NCBI GenBank assembly: GCA_905204635.1 | Contig: CAJLAN010000026.1 | Span: forward strand, 1-13,073 | Direction: 5' to 3' | Length of the DNA stretch: 13,073 nt | From: an uncultured Collinsella sp. | GTDB lineage: Bacteria; Actinomycetota; Coriobacteriia; Coriobacteriales; Coriobacteriaceae | Shown here: piece after piece, positions 5,788 through 12,301 of the stretch | Layout: each line of letters starts with the position of its first letter | Position numbering within the stretch: position 1 is the first letter of the stretch | Made by a program: the position numbers and the translations under genes | The notes under the pieces: model-generated | The model's database searches: none | The model's input: the letters and a program-made list of their open reading frames with translations, nothing else | Told to the model about the DNA's origin: nothing

Positions 5788-8700
5788 CTACCGACGTTTG
5801 GTGAACACGAACACGCCGACGATGGCGAGGCCAATCACGCCGGCGGCGTGGCCAACGATGGCGAGCGGATTGGTGCCAGTCTCCTGCTCGGAAGCACTAG
5901 AGGACTTCTTAGCAGTGGTCGTGGAAACAGCACCCGTATCGGACTTGGAATCGGACTTCTTGTCGGACTTGCCGTCCTTCCTGTCAGACTTCTTGTCAGA
6001 CTTCTTCTCGTCCTTCTTATCGGACTTATCGGAGTCCTTCTTGCTGGGCTTGTTGTCCTTGGTCTCGGTCTTGGTCGACACCGTCGTCTTGGTCATCGGC
6101 TTATGACCCGGAGCGACAGCGCCGCCAGCCTGCTGGCCCTTCGTGCCGGAGCCGGAACCCGTGCCCGTGCCAGCGCCAGCACCGGAACCGTTGCCAGCGC
6201 CACCATTGCCGCCATTGGAGCCAGAACCGCCATTGCCGCCAGGGTTAACAGCATTCTTGGTCCACTTGGCATACAGCGTCAGATCGGCCGTCACCGGCGT
6301 ACTGAAGTCATACGCCTGCGCGCAAGTCTCATCGGTATACCAACCGCCGAAAGTGTAGCCATCGCGCGTCGGATCGGCTGGCTTGACCAGCTTGCCATCG
6401 GCCGTAGCAACAAACTTAGTATTGCAAGCAGACCCGCCGTTGGAATTAAAGACAACCGTCCAAGACTCAACGGCCCCAAGCTTGAACAGCGTGCCCGAGT
6501 CATTGATGTAGTACAGGTTGCCAGATGCATCGGCAATGACCGGAGAGTCACAGTGCTGGTAATGGCCAGCCGCATCATAAATCTGCGTCGCCTCTGCATC
6601 ACCGAGCGTATAGCGATACACGCCACCACCAGCAGAGTAGTTGACGTAATCCTTGCTATCCGCGCTGTTAACGGTGAAGTACACATAGGTCTTGCCACCC
6701 TGAACACTCACCAGCGGAGTAGCAGCAATACCGTTAAATCCGGCCGGCAGTTCTTTACCGTCAGCAGCGGTGACCATCGTGGTCTTACCGGTCTTCAGAT
6801 TATAGAGAGCCAGAGCAGAGCCAGTAGCCGTCTGTCCGCCGACAATCAAGTTTTCGCCAGCCACCGCCGGTGCGCTCATGTTATTAGTAAGACCCAGGTC
6901 GACCGTCTTCTGCTCGCTCAGTACGCCCTTCGCCGAAAGCGAAATCACATGGAGCTTTCCATCGTGCGTCATCTGATAGAAGGTGGAACCATTGGACGGA
7001 TCGGCGACACAGTCGGCGTTCGCGAGAGCGCCGAGCTTCATGGTCGAAACGACATCGCCCGTCGTCTTATCAATGCACTTAAGCGTGCCCGCGCTCGTAG
7101 GAACGATGGCATACTTATCCGTCAAAGCCGCACCAGTCCAGTAATAACCCTCGGAAGCGTCAATGTTCTGCCAAGAAACTTCGCCCGTGGCAATCTTAAT
7201 GCGCATAAAGGAGCCGTTGCCGTAGGTCGCGTTGTAATTCTCGTCATACGAAATATCGACCGTACCAACATAGACGTACTCGCCGTCCGAAACGACGGTG
7301 CAGGAGCTCTGCGTCAAGTCCGTCAAACCGGGCGTCAGCCACTTGCAGATCAGCTTGTCTGCAGTAATCGCCTGGACCGCACCGCCGTTGAGCGGAACGA
7401 TGATAAGGCCATTGGTGTAGATCGGACGAGAGGTATAACTCACCTTGGAGGCAAGCGGCGCAGAGGCAACCTTTTTGCCCGTGGACGAATCGATCTTAAT
7501 GAGCTCGTTCTCGGTCGCGATGTACACAAAGCCGTTAGCGATGACAGGCTCGCTGCAGTTGGCATACTGCTGACCAGACTCGGCCTTCCAATCGAAGGCC
7601 CACTTAAGACCGGCGGCCTGCGCAGGCGTCTTGGCATCCGTTACGGTCGAACCGTTGCCACTGTTGCCGTAGCCGGCCCACTCGGCATCCCAATCAGGAG
7701 TCGTCGCGCTCGGGTCCACGACAATCTTGTCGGGATCGGGCATGGCCGAATCGTCGGTGGTATAGGCAAGCGTAACCTTATCGCCGCTCTTGAGCGTAAT
7801 CTGATTGGCGCAGAGTAAGGAGGGCTCTCCGTTGATATACAGGTGCCAATATTTATTGGTCGCAGCATCCCAGGCATACGGCTTGTGATCGAACGGCGAG
7901 TTGATGGAATTGAGGAACCAGTACTCACCACTCTGGGAGCCGTTGTACGTAACGCCCTTGGCCTTCAGGACCGTCTCAATAAGGTTCTGAGCCGTAGAGC
8001 CCTCGGGCAGGGAAACATTGCTTGCCGAGCCCCAGCGAGTATTGTTGCCGTTGACATCGGGACCGATAACATCGACAGACCCAAGAACCTGGCCAGGAAG
8101 GGCATCGGCGTCAGCACCATACATAAAGGTGACGGCATCGCCCTCTTGGAGCTCATAGGCACCGGCGCCAACGTCGGCGAACTTGCCATTTACATAGAAG
8201 CGCCAATAGCTATTAGTCGCAGCATCCCAGCCATAGGACTTACTATCGAACGGCGAAGTAATGCCGTTGAGGAACCAGCCCCAAGACGATTCGCCAGCAT
8301 CGAGAGTAAGACCGGTCTGCTCAAGGAGATCCTTGGCAGTAGAGCCCGCCTTGAGACTCGTCTGGCCCGTCGAAGCCCAAACCTGCTGCTTGCCGTCCTT
8401 GTCCTTACCAAGGACCTGAACGGAAGCATGGACGGAATCGGACGGCAACTTATCGCCCCAGCCACCGTAGAACCACGTAACGGTATCGCCAGCATGAATG
8501 GTGACATTGTCTGCCGTGTAGTCGCTCGACTTGCCGTTGATGAACAGCTGCCAATAGGTCGAATAATCTTGGGGCGTACCCAGCTCAACACCGTTGTACT
8601 TAAGGCTCAGAATGAAGGAGCCAGCAGCAACGGCGTCGATGTCATTCGCCTCAAGCGCGACCTTCGTAAGGTCAAGTGCGCTCGAACCGGACGTCACCAC

Positions 8701-9582
8701 ATACTGCGCGTTATCGACCCAAGTCTGAGTCTTGCCCTGGGCATCGCGACCAATGACGGTCACATTTGCGGCAACCTGGTCCTTAACGACAGGGGACGAG
8801 CTACCAGCCGTATAGGCAAACTCAACCTTCTGCCCCTGGGTGAGCTTAACGCTGCTCGCGCCAACCGAGGAAGACGCACCGTCGACGAACAGCTGCCAGA
8901 AGGCATAAGTCGTCGGATCGAAGGCAAGCGTACGGCCATCGCTCGGGGATGTGATGCTTTTGAGGTAGAAACCGTATGCCGTGTTCGGATCGTAGTCTGC
9001 CTTGAAGCCCGTCTTCTGCTGCAGCTTAACGAAGGCATCCGCAGCCGTCGCGCCCTCGTCGAGCTTGAGCTGCGTGGGTGCCACCCAGGTCTGAGCCTTG
9101 CCGTCGGCATCGGTGCCGATAATCGAGAACGAGACCTCGACTTGCTTCTTGGCGACATCGCCGGTTTCTGTCGGGTTCTCTGTCTGAACGGCAGCCGCGG
9201 CGGCAGATCCTGCTTGGCCAGCGGATGCCGCTGAAGACTGCTCGCTCGCGGCAGGGCTCTCCCCCGTCGCCGAGCCTTCGTCGCCAGTTGCTGCCTTTGA
9301 TGCGGCGGCACTAGCTGCAGGCGCGCTCCCAGAATCCGAAACCTCGGCGCCGCTCTGCTCAGCGGCACCGCCCGCAAGCGCTGCGTCCTCGCCCGGCGTC
9401 GTAGCCTGAGCCACAGCCTCGGCAATGCCCTCGGCGCCCTCGGCCCACAGCTGAGCCGGCGTGGTGCTGAAGGCCATCGCGAAGGCCAGGAATGCCACCA
9501 GGCAGCGCTTTGCCACGCCGCGCGCGATTACGCCACGGCGACGAAGCGAGGCACGCTGGCACTCGTCCTCAAACATATCCAT
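5788..9582 (-). CDS. Large secreted surface protein: four DUF4430 domains, PQQ-like beta-propeller, InlB B-repeat
   Basis: The 1264-residue product has a basic N-terminus and signal peptide (core about 27-39, likely cleavage after LWA at 45-47), then an Ala/Ser/Glu-rich segment to about 144. Four tandem DUF4430-like domains follow at about 145-264, 270-383, 384-498 and 499-619. Each has a (Y/F)W-x-(L/F)-(F/Y)-(V/I)-(N/D)G motif and a late G-(D/Q)-x-V/K strand. A beta-propeller of PQQ/quinoprotein type spans about 655-1036 (repeats such as VYIATENELIKID and YAIVPTSAGTLKCID). An InlB B-repeat (1041-1107, ending LTLYAKW) leads to Gly/Asn-rich and Lys/Ser/Asp-rich stalks. The tail has ETGTNP (1234-1239), a hydrophobic segment and KRR, a sortase-like signal lacking LP. 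The start at 9582 has AGGAG upstream; a longer frame to 9726 overlaps the riboswitch leader. Likely a B12-repressed corrinoid-binding surface protein (inferred). Confidence 0.9.
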   Translation of the reverse strand: MDMFEDECQRASLRRRGVIARGVAKRCLVAFLAFAMAFSTTPAQLWAEGAEGIAEAVAQATTPGEDAALAGGAAEQSGAEVSDSGSAPAASAAASKAATGDEGSATGESPAASEQSSAASAGQAGSAAAAAVQTENPTETGDVAKKQVEVSFSIIGTDADGKAQTWVAPTQLKLDEGATAADAFVKLQQKTGFKADYDPNTAYGFYLKSITSPSDGRTLAFDPTTYAFWQLFVDGASSSVGASSVKLTQGQKVEFAYTAGSSSPVVKDQVAANVTVIGRDAQGKTQTWVDNAQYVVTSGSSALDLTKVALEANDIDAVAAGSFILSLKYNGVELGTPQDYSTYWQLFINGKSSDYTADNVTIHAGDTVTWFYGGWGDKLPSDSVHASVQVLGKDKDGKQQVWASTGQTSLKAGSTAKDLLEQTGLTLDAGESSWGWFLNGITSPFDSKSYGWDAATNSYWRFYVNGKFADVGAGAYELQEGDAVTFMYGADADALPGQVLGSVDVIGPDVNGNNTRWGSASNVSLPEGSTAQNLIETVLKAKGVTYNGSQSGEYWFLNSINSPFDHKPYAWDAATNKYWHLYINGEPSLLCANQITLKSGDKVTLAYTTDDSAMPDPDKIVVDPSATTPDWDAEWAGYGNSGNGSTVTDAKTPAQAAGLKWAFDWKAESGQQYANCSEPVIANGFVYIATENELIKIDSSTGKKVASAPLASKVSYTSRPIYTNGLIIVPLNGGAVQAITADKLICKWLTPGLTDLTQSSCTVVSDGEYVYVGTVDISYDENYNATYGNGSFMRIKIATGEVSWQNIDASEGYYWTGAALTDKYAIVPTSAGTLKCIDKTTGDVVSTMKLGALANADCVADPSNGSTFYQMTHDGKLHVISLSAKGVLSEQKTVDLGLTNNMSAPAVAGENLIVGGQTATGSALALYNLKTGKTTMVTAADGKELPAGFNGIAATPLVSVQGGKTYVYFTVNSADSKDYVNYSAGGGVYRYTLGDAEATQIYDAAGHYQHCDSPVIADASGNLYYINDSGTLFKLGAVESWTVVFNSNGGSACNTKFVATADGKLVKPADPTRDGYTFGGWYTDETCAQAYDFSTPVTADLTLYAKWTKNAVNPGGNGGSGSNGGNGGAGNGSGAGAGTGTGSGSGTKGQQAGGAVAPGHKPMTKTTVSTKTETKDNKPSKKDSDKSDKKDEKKSDKKSDRKDGKSDKKSDSKSDTGAVSTTTAKKSSSASEQETGTNPLAIVGHAAGVIGLAIVGVFVFTKRR
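5932..6048 (-). repeat. Lys/Ser/Asp-rich low-complexity repeat in the surface protein stalk
   Basis: Residues about 1179-1218 are an imperfect tandem repeat built on K-S-D-K and K-K-S-D units. At DNA level it is a run of imperfect 9-12-base units related to TCGGACTTCTTG. Such highly charged stalks usually span or interact with the cell wall. The DNA repetition makes this stretch prone to length variation between strains. Confidence 0.65.
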
Positions 9583-9725
9583 TTGTCTCCTATTGTCTGT
9601 ACTTGGAGCGTTGCCTTGAAGCTGCCCCACGTCATCGCGCATGTTGCGCCCGAGTTCCCCCATCGGGGTCCCCCTTCCCTCCAGAGCCCTATGCACACCG
9701 GCGGCATACGCCGCAGCCGCATGCA
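9583..9725 (-). promoter_or_regulatory. Expression-platform leader between riboswitch and start codon
   Basis: This 143-base leader separates the riboswitch aptamer from the start codon. On the minus strand it can form GCGGC-GTAT-GCCGC (9701-9714), CCCC-GAT-GGGG (9658-9668) and GCGC-AACAT-GCGC (9637-9649), and it ends with AGGAG four or five bases before ATG 9582. There is no U-rich run after any hairpin, so no intrinsic terminator is visible. In-frame codons continue upstream to 9726, but they cross these structures. Confidence 0.5.
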
Positions 9726-9898
9726 AGATGGGAGGCGATCCGACTTAACCTTAACGGCTCAGGCGCGCCGTCCGATCTGCGACGCGAACATCCCGAGCCA
9801 AGAGGAATTACGGTTACTGGTACAGCCGGGGACTTGCACCCCGATTCCCCCAAACGCGCAGGAAAACCGCGCATTCGTGCGTCTCCGCACCACCATCT
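9726..9898 (-). promoter_or_regulatory. Cobalamin (adenosylcobalamin-type) riboswitch
   Basis: Read on the minus strand, the 173-base element has the cobalamin riboswitch core: GGGGAATCGGGGTGCAAG then TCCCCGGCTGTACCAGTAACCGTAA (both within 9808-9850), matching the family's GGGAA...GGTG-x-AA-x-TCC...GCTG...AACCGTAA pattern. The 3' B12-box-like segment AAGTCGGATCGCCTCCC (about 9732-9748) follows at normal distance. The closing stem P1 pairs AGATGG (9893-9898) with CCATCT (9726-9731). A GNRA-capped hairpin GTGCG-GAGA-CGCAC (9877-9890) lies near the 5' end. These riboswitches bind coenzyme B12 and usually switch off uptake or synthesis genes when B12 is plentiful. It precedes the DUF4430 operon, linking it to corrinoid supply. 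Confidence 0.93.
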
Positions 9899-9907
9899 AG
9901 GCCATCG

Positions 9908-9936
9908 ATTAAAACCGTCAATATGCTATCACGCAA
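9908..9936 (-). promoter_or_regulatory. Promoter of the riboswitch-controlled operon
   Basis: On the minus strand TTGCGT (9931-9936) and TTTAAT (9908-9913) form a -35/-10 pair with a 17-base spacer. The predicted transcription start, about 7 bases beyond, falls just before P1 of the riboswitch, which supports the call. The -35 overlaps the U tract of the upstream gene's terminator. Confidence 0.6.
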
Positions 9937-9962
9937 AAGGGCCTCGCACGCAGGCGAAGCCC
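9935..9962 (-). terminator. Intrinsic terminator of the phasin-like/AarF operon
   Basis: On the minus strand GGGCTTCGC (9954-9962) pairs with GCGAGGCCC (9939-9947) over 9 bp with one G-U pair and a 6-base loop, followed by UUUU (9935-9938). It begins about 50 bases after the stop codon at 10014. Confidence 0.82.
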
Positions 9963-10013
9963 AAGGTAAAAGCTATTGTTTGCGAAAGGAAAATGCGGTG
10001 ACGGTCGCAGCCT

Positions 10014-11777
10014 CTAGCGCTTGCCGCCGTGGCTGTTGAGCCAGATATTGCGGCCCAGCATAAGCGCCAGCACCAGCGCGCTCACGTAGCCCATAAAGCC
10101 AATGACCGGGATACCAAACACAACCGGCTCGATGCGCGCGTAGTACACCACCGACGAACCGATAAACAAGCCGGCGATAACAATAGCCATCGACATGCGG
10201 TCGATAATTCCACCCAGCTGTCGCAGCGCCTTATCGCTGCTCATGATCTGCGTGTTCACCTTAAGCTGGCCGCGTGTGAGCATGCGCGAAGCCAAGCCCA
10301 GATACTCGGCCGCCTCGAGCGAGCCTTTTGCCGCGCGATAGCTGCTCGCGGCAAGATCGCGGCTCATCTCGCGCATGCGGGCGTAGGTGCTCTTCTCGTT
10401 TTTGATGTGCGTCTGGATGATCTGGATCATGTTGACGTTGGGCATGTACTCGGTCAGCAGACCCTCGAGCGTCACCATGCCGCGCGCGAACATCGTCACC
10501 ACGCTCGGCAGCTCAACGTCGTTTTTGCGCGCCAAGTTTAGCAGCGAGGTCAAAAACTCGCCGATATCCAGATCCTTCAGGTCAAGGCCCGCAAAGTCAG
10601 CCACGATAAAGTCAAGATCGGACAAAAAGGCCGAATGATCGAGCTCAGCCGAGTCGCCACGCGTCACGGCGAAGCGCATGAGCGAATCCTTGAGCTTGGG
10701 CACGTCACCCTCGGCCACGGCGAAAATCATGTCCTTGACGATACCGCGATCGTGGCTCGACATGCGTCCGACCATGCCCAAGTCGATAAAGTAGACAATG
10801 CCGTCCTTGAGGATGATGTTTCCCGCATGCGGGTCAGCATGGAAAAAGCCGTCGTCGAGCACCTGCGTCGAGTAGTCCTCGACGATTGCAGCACCGATCT
10901 TTTCCAAGTCATAGCCCTCGGCCACCAAGTGTTCAGGATCGGCGATCGAAATGCCGTCGACGTAGTCCATAACCACCACGTGCTCGGTGCACAGGTCCAG
11001 ATAGGATTTAGGGCACGTCACGCCATGAACGCTCTTATGGAACTCGTAGAAGTCGTTGAGGTTTTTGGCCTCGGCCAAAAAGTTGGTCTCCTCGCGAAAC
11101 GAGGTCCACAACTCCTCGACTACGCCGTGCAGATCAACGAATTGATCGGTGTTGACGAACTTGGAAACGATGCGCACCACCGAGCGGATGATATCGATGT
11201 CCTGTGCCATAACCTGCTGCGCACCGGGGCGCTGCACCTTGACGGCCACGTCCTCGCCCGTCACCAGACGAGCGCGGTGCACCTGCGCGAGCGATGCGCT
11301 ACCGAGCGGGTTGGGGTCGATCGCATCGAACATCTCCCCCAGACGCAGGCCGTATTCCTCTTCCAAGCAGCGGAGCACTACCTCGTACGGCACCGGCTCC
11401 ACGTCGGAACGCAGACGGCGCAGCTCATCGCAAAAGCGCTGCGGCAGAATCTCGGACCGGTTGGCCAGAATCTGCCCCATCTTGACGAACATGGGGCCGA
11501 GCTCCTCGAGCAGGCGGCGCAAGCGAACCGGCGTGAGGTTATCCCACACACGGTACTTTTTGACCAGGCGAACAATCTGCCCGATGCGTTCGCGACGACC
11601 CGCCGGCGTGAGCTGGTATTCCTCGTCCGGCGCCATCGCGTCGGGCTCCTCGGGGACCATATCGACAGCGCGCGGCTTTTTGCGAGCGCCCGAGACGGCG
11701 GCATCGACCTCATCGACAACCGCCGCCTCGTCACCCAAAGGATCTAGATTGTTGTAATCGGTGGTGGAATCTGCCAT
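10014..11777 (-). CDS. AarF/UbiB (ABC1/ADCK) family atypical kinase
   Basis: This 587-residue membrane protein belongs to the UbiB/ADCK atypical kinase-like family. Characteristic motifs are KMGQ (99-102) in the N-terminal extension that occludes the active site, the Ala-type nucleotide loop GSASLAQVHRA (159-169), the conserved lysine in VAVKVQRP (K180), REETNFLAEAKN (228-239), HADPHAGN (313-320) and the metal-binding DLG (332-334). Two hydrophobic segments (about 530-546 and 555-576) at the C-terminus anchor it in the membrane. UbiB itself supports ubiquinone synthesis; actinobacteria lack ubiquinone, so here a role in menaquinone or other isoprenoid-lipid homeostasis is inferred. ATG 11777 starts 8 bases after the phasin-like stop, implying translational coupling; no strong separate ribosome-binding site is seen. 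Confidence 0.92.
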   Translation of the reverse strand: MADSTTDYNNLDPLGDEAAVVDEVDAAVSGARKKPRAVDMVPEEPDAMAPDEEYQLTPAGRRERIGQIVRLVKKYRVWDNLTPVRLRRLLEELGPMFVKMGQILANRSEILPQRFCDELRRLRSDVEPVPYEVVLRCLEEEYGLRLGEMFDAIDPNPLGSASLAQVHRARLVTGEDVAVKVQRPGAQQVMAQDIDIIRSVVRIVSKFVNTDQFVDLHGVVEELWTSFREETNFLAEAKNLNDFYEFHKSVHGVTCPKSYLDLCTEHVVVMDYVDGISIADPEHLVAEGYDLEKIGAAIVEDYSTQVLDDGFFHADPHAGNIILKDGIVYFIDLGMVGRMSSHDRGIVKDMIFAVAEGDVPKLKDSLMRFAVTRGDSAELDHSAFLSDLDFIVADFAGLDLKDLDIGEFLTSLLNLARKNDVELPSVVTMFARGMVTLEGLLTEYMPNVNMIQIIQTHIKNEKSTYARMREMSRDLAASSYRAAKGSLEAAEYLGLASRMLTRGQLKVNTQIMSSDKALRQLGGIIDRMSMAIVIAGLFIGSSVVYYARIEPVVFGIPVIGFMGYVSALVLALMLGRNIWLNSHGGKR

Positions 11778-11785
11778 CTGCGCTG

Positions 11786-12202
11786 CTACTCGGCCTCTTC
11801 GGTATCCTTCGCATCGTCGGGCTCAACGGACTCGACGGGCACCGAGGTCACGTTGTCCTCGACCGAATCGACGATGTCGCGCACATGGGCCAGGAAGGCC
11901 GTGCGCTCGGGGGCGGTCATGACGCGGACCCGGGCAAGGATGAGCTCGTCAAGCACGCGCTGGGCCGCGGTCTCGCCCTGCATGCCCAAGCGCTCGGTCA
12001 GATCGGAGATGGTACCGCCGGCCTGCTCGAACATGTCGGACACACTGCGGGCGATATCGGGGGTGGCGGTGTCCTTGCGGACCTGCTCGCCCTTGGTGTT
12101 AAGGTCGTCGAGGACCTTCTTGCCGCCTTCGACAGCAACGGCGGCAGCGCCAAAGCCCACGTTAATGGCGCCGTTAACAAGCTGATCGAGTTTCATAACC
12201 AT
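11786..12202 (-). CDS. Small phasin-like / hypothetical protein upstream of aarF-family gene
   Basis: The 138-residue product has a short hydrophobic, Gly/Ala-rich N-terminal stretch (about 8-26), a central helical region rich in charged residues (27-115) and an acidic tail ending in DTEEAE. This layout resembles the small phasin-like or PhaF-type helical proteins often encoded beside AarF/UbiB genes, but no diagnostic motif is visible and no polyhydroxyalkanoate gene is nearby. The frame opens at a TTG at 12214; the ATG at 12202 was chosen because GGAG lies exactly 6 bases upstream of it. It is the first gene of a two-gene operon, 8 bases before aarF. Function unknown; a membrane-proximal helper of the kinase is a guess from position. 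Confidence 0.75.
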   Translation of the reverse strand: MVMKLDQLVNGAINVGFGAAAVAVEGGKKVLDDLNTKGEQVRKDTATPDIARSVSDMFEQAGGTISDLTERLGMQGETAAQRVLDELILARVRVMTAPERTAFLAHVRDIVDSVEDNVTSVPVESVEPDDAKDTEEAE

Positions 12203-12237
12203 GGTTATCTCCAATCACAAACAACTGCATTGGCGTT

Positions 12238-12267
12238 CTTGTACCCAAGATTGAGCGAAAGCGACAA
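12238..12267 (-). promoter_or_regulatory. Possible promoter of the phasin-like/AarF operon
   Basis: On the minus strand TTGTCG (12262-12267) and TACAAG (12238-12243) lie 18 bases apart, each matching four of six consensus positions. The predicted start gives a leader of roughly 30 bases before ATG 12202. The match is modest; the position between a finished gene and an operon start supports it. Confidence 0.35.
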
Positions 12268-12301
12268 AGCGTTTTAGCGCTATTCGATCGACGGGAAATC
12301 C

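Noticed and set aside
5932..6246. Repetitive DNA that might suggest a CRISPR or minisatellite array
   Set aside because: The repeats are in frame and encode Lys/Ser/Asp and Gly/Asn-rich stalks of the surface protein; there are no regular spacers.
5599..9234. Very long open frames (739 and 463 codons) on the plus strand opposite the large surface protein
   Set aside because: They are antisense to a protein with clear domains. Their translations are low-complexity Arg/Leu/Ile mixtures without recognisable folds, and they arise from the codon bias of the minus-strand gene.
9583..9726. N-terminal extension of the large surface protein up to 9726
   Set aside because: The extra 48 codons overlap the leader hairpins and touch the last base of the riboswitch. 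They would place the signal peptide more than 70 residues from the N-terminus, and the ATG at 9582 has an AGGAG site.
9492..10001. 169-codon plus-strand open frame over the riboswitch region
   Set aside because: The sequence is better explained as a minus-strand riboswitch, promoter and terminator; the translation has no recognisable features.
10635..11747. 370-codon open frame antisense to the AarF-family gene
   Set aside because: It mirrors a gene with complete kinase-like motifs and gives a His/Val/Leu-rich translation typical of a shadow frame.
12268..12281. Small AGCG/CGCT hairpin after the dipeptidase gene
   Set aside because: The stem has only 4 bp and no proper U tract follows, so it does not qualify as a terminator.
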